Source: Clostridium sp. CM027
Lineage (GTDB): Bacteria; Bacillota; Clostridia; Clostridiales; Clostridiaceae
DNA: 64,000 nt
Direction of reading: 5' to 3'
NCBI RefSeq assembly: GCF_024730565.1
Contig: NZ_CP077725.1
Location: 1,984,001 to 2,048,000 of the forward strand
Both the position numbers and the translations under genes were made by a program. Of this stretch, positions 9,400 to 17,501 are shown piece by piece; position 1 is the first letter of the stretch, and each line of letters starts with the position of its first letter. The notes below the pieces were generated by a model. It had not been told where the DNA came from, ran no database searches, and saw only the letters and a program-made list of their open reading frames with translations.

Positions 9400-10125
9400 T
9401 TAGAATTCATATATTATACCATCGCAAAATATCCTTTTAATAACCTTATTATATACATATATTTGAATTGTATCACCCTTTTTCAAGTATAACTCTACAG
9501 GCAAATTAAGATCACATACAAAATTTCCTGATTTTATTTTTAGTTTTGTCCTGTGAATATGGTTTCTTCCCGCCAAATCTGCAATGTCTGCCCCTAATAG
9601 CAACCCCTGTCCTGAGGTCATGCTATCAATTTGTATTCTTGGATAATCAATAATCTTTGCAACCATAGGAATATCATTTCCTATTTTTTCATTACTAACA
9701 TATACTGTATCCTCATTCATAATTATTGAATCATTTTCAATTATAACATTATTAATATCCACCAAGAAATATGCATTGATTTCTTCATTTGGGATGCTTT
9801 TATAATGAAATTTTTCTTCACAACGTAATATTCTAAGATATACCAATTTCAACAATTCTTCATAGGTATTATCTTTAAATTTTCCAAATTCTTTTCTCAT
9901 TACATTATCTATGCTTTTGCTTAATCTTGGTTCATTAATTTTCCCTAAAATGTTTTTACAGCCCAAAAAGCTAGCTAACTCCAATTTTATTTTGCTTTTA
10001 TTAAAATCCTTCTCTTCCAACTTAATATCTGTGTTAGCAACCATAAATACACTTGTATATTGTGGATATGCAGCTTGAATAAACCCTAAATATTTCCTAT
10101 TTCTATCGTATACATTAAAAGGCAT
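9400..10125 (-). CDS. Hypothetical protein, 241 aa
   Basis: I do not recognise this protein. It starts MPFNVYDRNRKYLGFIQAAY, has a helical middle (residues 45-120, with LSKSIDNVMRKEFGKFKDN), and a beta-rich C-terminal half ending VIKRIFCDGIIYEF. It has no signal peptide, membrane helix or evident catalytic motif. The ATG has an AGGAGGAAG ribosome site. It reads into the thioesterase gene 23 bases downstream, so the two may form an operon. Confidence 0.75.
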   Translation of the reverse strand: MPFNVYDRNRKYLGFIQAAYPQYTSVFMVANTDIKLEEKDFNKSKIKLELASFLGCKNILGKINEPRLSKSIDNVMRKEFGKFKDNTYEELLKLVYLRILRCEEKFHYKSIPNEEINAYFLVDINNVIIENDSIIMNEDTVYVSNEKIGNDIPMVAKIIDYPRIQIDSMTSGQGLLLGADIADLAGRNHIHRTKLKIKSGNFVCDLNLPVELYLKKGDTIQIYVYNKVIKRIFCDGIIYEF

Positions 10126-10356
10126 ATTACGTCACTTCCTCCTAAATTATTTTTAAATCATATAAAAAATATTCCATATTAATATTACACCTCTATTTAA
10201 AATTGTTAAATACAAATTTCACAAAATATTATTTTACTTAATTACTTAAAAAGGTAAAAATATCTCTACTATTTATAGTAACTTCCTCATGCAAATATTT
10301 TTATGATTATTAGGTTATATTATTATATAACCCTAATATAAAAGGAGGTAATACTT

Positions 10357-10521
10357 ATGGACAATAATAAAAGTCACATGAAAACTGATAAAAAAACTAA
10401 CGCCGAACTGAGAAAAATGTTCCCCCAAAGCGGTGGTGATATAGGAATTGAAAATGGCGTGAAAATTGATGCAAATAATGACAAATTGACTAAACGCTCT
10501 AAATTATCTCATAACAAATAA
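10357..10521 (+). CDS. Small hydrophilic protein, 54 aa
   Basis: MDNNKSHMKTDKKTNAELRK begins the ORF and SKLSHNK ends it. A textbook AAAAGGAGG ribosome site lies eight bases before ATG, and a U-tailed terminator follows, so the gene is well framed. It is polar and lacks cysteines. The centre (FPQSGGDIGIENG) and small basic character recall small acid-soluble or spore-associated proteins, but that is only a guess. Confidence 0.7.
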   Translation: MDNNKSHMKTDKKTNAELRKMFPQSGGDIGIENGVKIDANNDKLTKRSKLSHNK

Positions 10522-10535
10522 TATTTTTATCGCTA

Positions 10536-10567
10536 GAAAAACTCCAGAATGTTTCTGGAGTTTTTTA
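10536..10567 (+). terminator. Hairpin terminator
   Basis: AAAAACTCCAGAA-TGT-TTCTGGAGTTTTTT follows the 54-aa gene. Confidence 0.85.
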
Positions 10568-10620
10568 GTTTGTAGTTTCCACTTCACTACCTTATGCACT
10601 TTTACAATTTCCTAGAAAAT

Positions 10621-10659
10621 AAAAAAAGCCCTATAAAACCAAAGTTTTATAGGGCTTTG
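10621..10659 (-). terminator. Hairpin terminator of the zinc-ribbon gene
   Basis: AAAGCCCTATAAAAC pairs with GTTTTATAGGGCTTT; on the minus strand it ends in a run of seven T after the zinc-ribbon gene. Confidence 0.85.
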
Positions 10660-10671
10660 CACTTATTTATA

Positions 10672-10839
10672 CTATCTTCTAAAAGATGAATTATCATTTT
10701 GTTGTTTTCTTGCTCTTCTGCAATCAACACATCTTTGTGGTTCATTTTCAAATCCTTTTTCTTTGTAGAAAGCTTGTTCGCCCTCAGTGAATACGAATTC
10801 TTTCCCACAATCTTTACAAATTAAGTTTTTGTCTTCCAT
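10672..10839 (-). CDS. Zinc-ribbon small protein, 55 aa
   Basis: The ORF begins MEDKNLICKDCGKEFVFTEG and contains RCVDCRRARK. Cysteine pairs CxxC at residues 8/11 and 37/40 form a zinc ribbon of the type found in many short clostridial proteins. The basic tail (RRARKQQ) suggests nucleic acid contact. A GGAGGAATATTTAAA leader precedes ATG, and the terminator overlaps the 3' side. The role is unknown. Confidence 0.85.
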   Translation of the reverse strand: MEDKNLICKDCGKEFVFTEGEQAFYKEKGFENEPQRCVDCRRARKQQNDNSSFRR

Positions 10840-11083
10840 TTTAAATATTCCTCCTTTTATTTGGAAATTAAAATCTAAATTTGATTAACAATAATTTCCT
10901 TAAAAGAGGATATGCTGTTTATCATATTAGATTCTCTAGATAGCAATTATTAATTACTATTATATACTTATATTAACATATTATGAATGCATGTACAATA
11001 TTTTTTTACTTTTTTATACAATCATTTTTTTATATCATTATAAAATCATACCATAGTGAAATAATATTTATCTCTATCCTTTA

Positions 11084-11222
11084 AATCATCTCCTGGGTAG
11101 CTGCACAGCTTTGAAGAACTCCAGAAGGATATTTATAATCCCACTGAAGTTTTATTTTTGCTAGGGTAGTTACCTCCCGCTTATAGAAGTAGTAGACTTT
11201 CCTTCTGAAATGTGGTTAAAAT
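11084..11222 (-). mobile_element. Decayed IS200/IS605-like fragment
   Basis: The minus strand carries a 56-base block (11166-11221) also found at 15011-15064, containing AGAAGGAAAGTCT and an ACTTCTATAAG stem-loop region. It is followed by codons for VTTLAKIKL, a typical TnpB opening, and then QSCAATQEMI and a stop. The last 30 bases resemble the end of the cstA remnant near 5400. No functional transposase remains. The block touches the last codon of the aminopeptidase gene. The family assignment is an inference. Confidence 0.45.
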
Positions 11223-12445
11223 GCAAAATTACCACTCTTAAATATAGGTATTTCTTTTCCATCTGCTGTAATACCTATTATTTGCAAATCTCCTGTGCCA
11301 ACCATAAAATCTTCATGCACAAAGGAATCATTGACCCCTAGTTTTGCAAGTTCCTCACTACTTAAATTTTCACCATTTTTTATGCATACTGGATATGCTT
11401 TCCCAATAGCCAAATGGCAAGATGCATTTTCGTCAAAAAGTGTATTATAAAATAGTATATTTGAATTTGATATTGGAGAATCATATGGTACTAAAGCCAC
11501 TTCACCAAGATAATAAGATCCTTTATCGGTTTCAATAATGCTCTTTAAAATATCATAACCATTTTTTGCTTTGAAATCTACAATTCTTCCCTGCTTAAAA
11601 GTAAGTGAAAATTCTTCAATTAGATTTCCATTATAGTTTAAAGGTTTTGAGCTTACTACTATTCCATTAACTCCAGTTTTTTTAGGAAGTGTAAATACCT
11701 CTTCAGTAGGCATATTAGCTATAAACTCTATGCCCTCTGGGGTATAATCTGATCCTCCAAGCCATAAATGATTTTCTGGAAGCTCAATTTTAAGATCAGT
11801 ACCCAATGAATTTTTATATTGCAAATATTTAAAGTTATTCAAATTTAAAAAGTCCATACTTTTTTTTAGATTGCTTTTGTGAGTTTCCCATGAAGCAACA
11901 GGATCCTCTGTATCAACCCTTACTGTTTTAAATATAGAGTTCCAAAGTTTTTCCATTGCCTTATCCTCTGATAATTCTGGAAAAACTTTTTTTGCCCAGG
12001 ATAAAGTTGGAATTGATGCAACACACCATACATTTTTATTACTCATAAGCCTATCTCTGTATTCTTTTATTGCAGTACTAGCTGCTTTATGTGCTTTTGA
12101 CAATCTCTGCGGATTAACATCCTTCATAAGTTCAGGATCAGAGGCTGAAATACTTAAGAAAGCTGCGCCCATTCGTGCATTAGATAAGTAAAAATCTCTC
12201 TGCCATTCCGGATATTCTTCAAAAACCTCTTCTGGCGCATGCATGAATTTAATTTTTGAGGATAATTCATCCCTCCAATTTATAATTACTTCCCTAGCAC
12301 CCTCTATATAAGCACTTCGAGAAACAATTCTAGTAAAAGACGCGCACTCTATAGGCGAGTTGATTACAAGTGTTTGATTCTTTTGAATATTAATTCCTGT
12401 TTTTACCAATAAAAGAGCATATTTTTCTAATAATTCATTATTCAT
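11216..12445 (-). CDS. M29-family metallo-aminopeptidase (AmpS-like)
   Basis: This is a 409-aa cytoplasmic aminopeptidase that removes N-terminal residues from peptides. The C-terminal half has the M29 metal-site features: Glu in GEVALVPYDSPISNSN, His and Tyr in ASCHLAIGKAYP, and His/Asp in VHEDFMVGTGDL. The length matches the family. It is a single gene whose stop is touched by an IS-like remnant. No good ribosome site is seen before ATG at 12445; the leader is long and can fold (AGTGAGTA against TACTCGCT). Confidence 0.88.
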   Translation of the reverse strand: MNNELLEKYALLLVKTGINIQKNQTLVINSPIECASFTRIVSRSAYIEGAREVIINWRDELSSKIKFMHAPEEVFEEYPEWQRDFYLSNARMGAAFLSISASDPELMKDVNPQRLSKAHKAASTAIKEYRDRLMSNKNVWCVASIPTLSWAKKVFPELSEDKAMEKLWNSIFKTVRVDTEDPVASWETHKSNLKKSMDFLNLNNFKYLQYKNSLGTDLKIELPENHLWLGGSDYTPEGIEFIANMPTEEVFTLPKKTGVNGIVVSSKPLNYNGNLIEEFSLTFKQGRIVDFKAKNGYDILKSIIETDKGSYYLGEVALVPYDSPISNSNILFYNTLFDENASCHLAIGKAYPVCIKNGENLSSEELAKLGVNDSFVHEDFMVGTGDLQIIGITADGKEIPIFKSGNFAF

Positions 12446-12855
12446 AATTTATTTTTAGCGAGTAAGTGTACAACAAGTACTCAAATTCACTAAATACTCA
12501 CTTCCTTCCAATATCTCGTGTAGCCTTCTGCACGGATTGATTTTGCTTACTTTATTTATAATTTATTATTAGTACATCCAAGAAAATTATACCATAAAAA
12601 ACAGCGTATGAAATCTAATGTTTAGTTTCATCTATCTGCTTTTCTATTTACTTCAATGATAATAATCTTTATAACCGCTATACTAGTAATATTATTATAT
12701 AAAGATAATTATGAGAACTAAATCAAAACAATTATCTCAAAATAATCATATCTGACTTTTACTTAAATATAATTTATTTAAAAACATGAATTTTTATGAT
12801 TTTGGTTATACTACATTTAAACCGATAATTATTTTACTAATAAGGAGGATTTTTC
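12446..12855. other. Intergenic region with possible aminopeptidase leader
   Basis: The half next to the aminopeptidase holds a weak inverted repeat (AGTGAGTA/TACTCGCT around 12457-12507) and no ribosome site. The other half is the upstream region of the lipoprotein gene, with an AAGGAGGA ribosome site at 12842. No gene is recognised. Confidence 0.4.
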
Positions 12856-13410
12856 ATGAAATCAAAAATTGTACTATTAACATCAGCTCTATTAACTGTG
12901 TTGTTTGTAGGATGTGCTAAGCAACCTGCACCCCCAAAACAAACAACACCGCCAGAAACAACCCCAAATGTAGTAACTACAGCTTCAATAGTAAATACTA
13001 CAGCTACTTTTGAAAAGGCTATAAGTAGCAAGGGGACATGGATTATTGCAATAACAAAGGATTTAGCTATTGATAAAGATCTTGTAGTTGATGGTGAGTA
13101 TAAAAACGGTAAAAAAGATGATAGTGGCAAAGATATTATACAACGTAAGATAGCTCTATACAGCCAAGATGAGAATAAAAACATAACTGCTAGATTCACT
13201 TTAACTGTTCCAAAATTAACTATCAATAGTGTTAACGGCAGTATAGAACATGGGACTTTCAAAGGTGATCTTTATGTTTCTGCAAATAACTTTCAGTTAA
13301 AAGATGCTACCGTTGACGGAAATATATATTTTACTACTGATGAATCTAAATCTACATTCAAAATGGATGCCAAAAGTAAATTGACAGGAAAAACGGAATT
13401 AAAAAAATAG
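12856..13410 (+). CDS. Secreted lipoprotein, 184 aa
   Basis: A signal peptide with lipobox LFVGC (Cys20) predicts a lipid-anchored cell-surface protein. A Pro/Thr-rich linker (residues 22-45) is followed by a beta-rich domain with alternating hydrophobic strands (DLYVSANNFQLKDATVDGNI), suggestive of a beta-helix or polymer-like fold. No catalytic motif is visible. A strong AAGGAGGA ribosome site precedes ATG and a perfect terminator follows. The function is unknown. Confidence 0.8.
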   Translation: MKSKIVLLTSALLTVLFVGCAKQPAPPKQTTPPETTPNVVTTASIVNTTATFEKAISSKGTWIIAITKDLAIDKDLVVDGEYKNGKKDDSGKDIIQRKIALYSQDENKNITARFTLTVPKLTINSVNGSIEHGTFKGDLYVSANNFQLKDATVDGNIYFTTDESKSTFKMDAKSKLTGKTELKK

Positions 13411-13428
13411 TATAGTATCACAAATATT

Positions 13429-13465
13429 AAACCATTAAAAAATCGCATTTTTTAATGGTTTAATT
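13429..13465. terminator. Hairpin terminator
   Basis: AAACCATTAAAAAA-TCGC-ATTTTTTAATGGTTT with a T-rich tail ends the lipoprotein gene. Confidence 0.85.
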
Positions 13466-13633
13466 TTATTTTGAAATTTTGTAATCATGTAGTTCTCTTT
13501 AACTACTTACAATTACTTATATATAAAACAATAAAGATTCTTTAGAAGTATGTTTTAAATTAGAAAAGGTAGTAACATAAAATGTTATTTTACATAATAA
13601 TATATTGTGTATAACTTTTATAAGGAGATTTTT

Positions 13634-13894
13634 ATGAAAAATTATTCAATGGACTGTAAAAACATGAAAGAAATGAATCCTACGATGCCTATGAATCAAA
13701 TGGATCCCATGATGCATATGATGCCTATGAATCAAATGAATCCTATGATGTCAATGATGCCTATGAATCAGACACCAATGGATCCTATGATGCAGAACTG
13801 TATGATGCATATGATGCATATGATGTGTATGATGTGTATGATGCATATGCACCATATGATGCCTATGCCGGACAAAGACAATGTAAAAAAATAA
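13634..13894 (+). CDS. Methionine/histidine-rich small protein, 86 aa
   Basis: About two fifths of the residues are methionine. Repeats of MMPMNQ and MMHMM lead to a MMCMMCMMHMHHMM block and a charged tail (PDKDNVKK). The DNA is correspondingly a run of ATGATGCATATG-like units. The start is ATG at 13634, with TAAGGAG just before it; the frame opens earlier at 13607 without a ribosome site. Met, Cys and His in such density suggest soft-metal (Cu(I)/Ag) binding or a spore-coat-like structural protein. Neither is proven. A terminator follows. Confidence 0.75.
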   Translation: MKNYSMDCKNMKEMNPTMPMNQMDPMMHMMPMNQMNPMMSMMPMNQTPMDPMMQNCMMHMMHMMCMMCMMHMHHMMPMPDKDNVKK

Positions 13895-13930
13895 TTTTCT
13901 ACTTAGATTCGAGCAAAATCATATGATTAG

Positions 13931-13970
13931 GCTAAGTCACATAAATAATCTAAGTGACTTAGTTTTTTGT
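13931..13970 (+). terminator. Hairpin terminator
   Basis: CTAAGTCAC and GTGACTTAG form the stem, followed by TTTTTT. Confidence 0.75.
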
Positions 13971-14183
13971 TCTTCCATGCTTATTTTGCCATAATTTCCT
14001 TTCCAAATTCTTGTGAAACGCGCCCCTTATTCTCGCTGTATATCATATACTTTAAAGACATATCACATGGTTCCATTTCTAATCACTTTACTTTCTATAT
14101 TAAGCTTTATTGGCTCTTTAATTCTACTGTTTATTCTACTATGCTATACTCATACTAACTAAGTATAATAAGGAGTGTATAAA

Positions 14184-14738
14184 ATGAATGAACAACAAAA
14201 GATGCTAAATGGTGAAATATATAATGCCTATGATAAAGATTTAGTACTCTTAAGAAATAAAGCTAGGCATCTTACAAAACTATATAATAATACAGATCCC
14301 GAGGAAACAATCGAGCGAATAAATATTATTAAAAAACTACTTGGAGAAATAGGCGGGAATTTTGAAATAGAACCTCCCTTTCATTGTGATTATGGCACTA
14401 ATATTGAAATTGGAGAAAATTTCTATGCGAATTTTAATTTTTTGGTTTTAGATGATGGACTTGTAAAAATTGGACATGATGTATTGTGTGCTCCTAATGT
14501 AAGCATATTTACTGCAACTCATTTAATTGATCCCAAATTAAGGCCCAAAAATGCTGATTATACAAAAGCTGTAACTATAGGTAATAATGTATGGATTGGT
14601 GGTGGCTCTATAATAAATCCCGGTGTAACTATTGGGGATAATAGCGTAATAGGTTCTGGTAGCGTGGTTACAAAAAATATTCCAGCTAATGTTATCGCTG
14701 TTGGAAATCCTTGTAGAATAATAAAAAATATTGATTAA
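14184..14738 (+). CDS. maa: Maltose/galactoside O-acetyltransferase family
   Basis: This is a 184-aa left-handed beta-helix acetyltransferase that moves acetyl groups from acetyl-CoA to sugars such as maltose. The N-terminal Mac domain (KMLNGEIYNAYDKDL) is followed by hexapeptide repeats, the catalytic-His segment ATHLIDPKLR, and VTIGNNVWIGGGSIINPGVT. The C-terminal GNPCRIIK is typical. The frame opens at a GTG at 14175 that overlaps the AAGGAG site, so ATG at 14184 is preferred. It is a single gene. Sugar specificity cannot be assigned. Confidence 0.9.
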   Translation: MNEQQKMLNGEIYNAYDKDLVLLRNKARHLTKLYNNTDPEETIERINIIKKLLGEIGGNFEIEPPFHCDYGTNIEIGENFYANFNFLVLDDGLVKIGHDVLCAPNVSIFTATHLIDPKLRPKNADYTKAVTIGNNVWIGGGSIINPGVTIGDNSVIGSGSVVTKNIPANVIAVGNPCRIIKNID

Positions 14739-15010
14739 TTAATAAAAGTACCTAATATAGTACTAACAACTGTTGTATCAACATTTCATCTTTAAATTGA
14801 AATCCGATAATGAAATAAATTACAAGTAATATTAAAAATGCTCGATATTCAAAAAACTACTGAAATATATATTTCAGTAGTTCACTATCTGGCTTTTGCC
14901 AATTTTTTTATTCACATTCTTTTGTAACCTAAGTTCAACTTCTTCTTATCTAAACTGTAATTGCATATTATAATATTTTACACCCAATTTTGCAAATACT
15001 TCCACTTATA

Positions 15011-15064
15011 GTAGTTACTCCCACTTATAGAAGTGTGAGACTTTCCTTCTGAAATGTCGTTAAA
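15011..15064 (-). mobile_element. Solitary IS200/IS605-like end
   Basis: This 54-base block matches 11166-11221 at about 88% identity, ending in both copies at GTAACTAC before the flanks diverge. It holds an ACTTCTATAAGTGGGAGT stem-loop like those near the right ends of TnpB elements. The rest of the gap 14739-15176 holds only a short hairpin (about 14854-14880) and no gene. Confidence 0.4.
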
Positions 15065-15176
15065 AGTTTTTAGAAACGTAATTTATCATTAACATCCCCT
15101 ATTTTAAAATTGCTAATACACCACCCTATGATAATTTATTATCCCGATTGGATAATCCCTCAGAATAATTGTTAGA

Positions 15177-15650
15177 TTACTTTACTAAAAAAGCAAACTC
15201 ACCCTCCACATTATCCTTTAATAAATTTGCGTTGATTTCTACTTGAACTCCTATTTTTCCGGCACTTACAATTATGGTATCTATTTCGAGAGCACTTTTA
15301 TCAATAAATGTTTTATACTGTTTCTTCATACCTATAGGGGAACACCCCCCTCTAACATATCCTGTAACCTTTTGAAGATCCTTTAAATCTAACATTTCTA
15401 TTCTTTTCTCGTTAGTTACTTTAGCTACTTTCTTAAAGTCTATTTCTTCTCTAACTGGAATTAATATAATATAAATATTTTTAGAAATTCCATGTGTCAC
15501 TAAAGTTTTATAGACATACTTTTCATCTCTACCTATCTTATTTGCCACAGACACTCCATCTATTTTATCATCTTTGATATCATAAGTTATAACATTGTAT
15601 TCTACATTCCCTTTATCTAAAATTCGCATAGCATTTGTTTTTATCATCAT
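15177..15650 (-). CDS. ybaK: YbaK/EbsC-type aminoacyl-tRNA deacylase
   Basis: This is a 157-aa cytoplasmic trans-editing enzyme that clears misacylated tRNA, typically Cys-tRNA(Pro). Family markers are the early conserved Lys in EKYVYKTLV, RGGCSPIGMKK (the GxxSP loop), and SAGKIGVQVEI near the end. Two adjacent ATGs follow GGGGAAG; either could be used. It stands alone, and its stop lies in an AT-rich region with the solitary IS-like end downstream. Confidence 0.9.
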   Translation of the reverse strand: MMIKTNAMRILDKGNVEYNVITYDIKDDKIDGVSVANKIGRDEKYVYKTLVTHGISKNIYIILIPVREEIDFKKVAKVTNEKRIEMLDLKDLQKVTGYVRGGCSPIGMKKQYKTFIDKSALEIDTIIVSAGKIGVQVEINANLLKDNVEGEFAFLVK

Positions 15651-15885
15651 CTTCCCCTTTATTTAAATGGATTTACAATAAAAAGTTAGTTTCAAAGCTT
15701 CCCTTATTATATCCTCTTTTCTTACCTTATGCACTATTTACCTAATCACAATAGTATTTATTGGTCTATTTTACAATTATTAACTATAAATAACCCCTTT
15801 GCTATTGAAATTTTTACCAGTTGCTATATAATGATATTAACAAAGTAAATTAACTTAGATCGTCTACATTAAAGGGGGAAAAAAC

Positions 15886-17418
15886 ATGTCGGAAAAAGTA
15901 AAAAGTACTAAACATTTAACATTAGTATCATTAGTTTTAATGATTTTTACTTCGGTTTATGGATTTAACAACATTCCCAGATCATTCTATAAGATGGGTT
16001 ATGCTGCCATTCCTTGGTACATACTGTCTGGAATAACATTTTTTATTCCTTTTGCTTTCATGCTATCTGAGTTTGGTGCAGCTTTCAAGGATGAAAAAGG
16101 TGGAATCTACTCATGGATGGAAAAATCAGTGGGGGCTAAATTTGCTTTTATGGCAACGTTCATGTGGTACGCATCTTATGTAATTTGGATGGTTAACGTT
16201 GCATCGGGAATTTGGGTTCCAATATCGAATGCAATATTTGGTAAAGATATAACACAGACTTGTTCCTTATTTGGATTAACCGGGCCTAAAACTTTAGGAA
16301 TACTTGGAATGCTTTGGATAATATTTGTTACATTTATATCAACTAAGGGATTAGATAAAATTAAAAAGGTAACTTCACTAGGTGGCACTGCAGTTGCATT
16401 GTTAAATGTAGTATTATTAGTCGGATCTCTACTAGTCCTTATAGGAAATCATGGCCAGTTAGCTCAGCCAATAACTGGACTTAGTTCATTCATATCCTCG
16501 CCAGATCCTGCTTATTCTGGAAATATGATTTCATCATTTGCTTTCGTAGTATTTGCTATATTTGCTTATGGTGGTATTGAAGTTGTTGGAGGACTAGTTG
16601 ACGAAACAGAAAATGCTGAAAAAAACTTCCCTAAGGGTGTTGTTATTTCAGCAATTGTTATCTCAGTTGGATACGCACTTGGACTATTCCTTGTTGGTAT
16701 ATTTACTAACTGGTCAACTGTTATGACTGGAAATGGCGTTCACTTAGGTAATGTTGGTTATGTAGTAATGAGTAACCTAGGATATTCTCTTGGTAGCGCA
16801 TTCGGTGCAAGCGAAGCAACATGTTTAGCTTTGGCGCATGGAGTAGCTAGATTCGTTGGGCTTTCAATGTTCTTAGCTTTAGCCGGTGCATTCTTTACAT
16901 TAATGTTTTCTCCATTAAAACAATTAATTGAAGGTACTCCAGCTAAATTATGGCCTGGGAAAATGGCAGAAATGAAAAATGGAATGCCTCAAAGGGCTAT
17001 GTGGATTCAAGCTACAATAGTTTGTGTTATTATTGCTCTTGTATCCTTTGGTGGAGAGAATATGTCAGGTTTCTTCGTTGTATTAGTAGCTATGACTAAT
17101 GTAGCTATGACTCTTCCATACATGTTTATAGCTTTTGCTTTTGCACCATTTAAGAAAAACAAAGATATTATTAAGCCTTTTGAAATATTCAAAACTGAAA
17201 GAAGTGCACTAATATGGACAATAGTTGTTATGTTCACTGTTGGATTTGCAAACTTCTTCTCAATAATACAACCAGCACTGGAAGGAAAATTGAGCATAAC
17301 ACTTTGGAGTATAGGTGGCCCGATATTTTTTGCGGCTGTTGCCTGGTTTATGTATAGCCACTATGAAAAGAAATATTTAAATAAAAATATACCCTTTACA
17401 AATAAAAATTTTAAATAA
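15886..17418 (+). CDS. yjeM: APC-family amino-acid antiporter, YjeM-like
   Basis: This is a 510-aa inner-membrane transporter with about 12 helices, from the glutamate/GABA antiporter branch of the APC superfamily. The opening LMIFTSVYGFNNIPRSFYKM matches YjeM proteins, and KDEKGGIYSWMEKSVG is the usual loop after helix 2. Substrates are amino acids by family, otherwise undefined. The ATG follows AAAGGGGGAA. A strong terminator follows and the next gene is convergent, so it is monocistronic. Confidence 0.9.
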   Translation: MSEKVKSTKHLTLVSLVLMIFTSVYGFNNIPRSFYKMGYAAIPWYILSGITFFIPFAFMLSEFGAAFKDEKGGIYSWMEKSVGAKFAFMATFMWYASYVIWMVNVASGIWVPISNAIFGKDITQTCSLFGLTGPKTLGILGMLWIIFVTFISTKGLDKIKKVTSLGGTAVALLNVVLLVGSLLVLIGNHGQLAQPITGLSSFISSPDPAYSGNMISSFAFVVFAIFAYGGIEVVGGLVDETENAEKNFPKGVVISAIVISVGYALGLFLVGIFTNWSTVMTGNGVHLGNVGYVVMSNLGYSLGSAFGASEATCLALAHGVARFVGLSMFLALAGAFFTLMFSPLKQLIEGTPAKLWPGKMAEMKNGMPQRAMWIQATIVCVIIALVSFGGENMSGFFVVLVAMTNVAMTLPYMFIAFAFAPFKKNKDIIKPFEIFKTERSALIWTIVVMFTVGFANFFSIIQPALEGKLSITLWSIGGPIFFAAVAWFMYSHYEKKYLNKNIPFTNKNFK

Positions 17419-17437
17419 GTCTATGCTGAATCAAAAA

Positions 17438-17474
17438 GATGATTTCTGTGTTGTGCACAGAAATCATTTTTTTG
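17438..17474 (+). terminator. Hairpin terminator after yjeM
   Basis: ATGATTTCTGTG pairs with CACAGAAATCAT, followed by seven T. Confidence 0.85.
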
Positions 17475-17501
17475 CTTTTCACATTATATTATATAATTTC
17501 C

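Noticed and set aside
12446-12560. T-box or known riboswitch before the aminopeptidase gene
   Set aside because: No T-box sequence or riboswitch core is present; only a weak inverted repeat.
13967-14158. 63-codon plus-strand ORF after the Met-rich gene
   Set aside because: It begins inside the T run of a terminator, has no ribosome site, and its composition is that of random AT-rich sequence.
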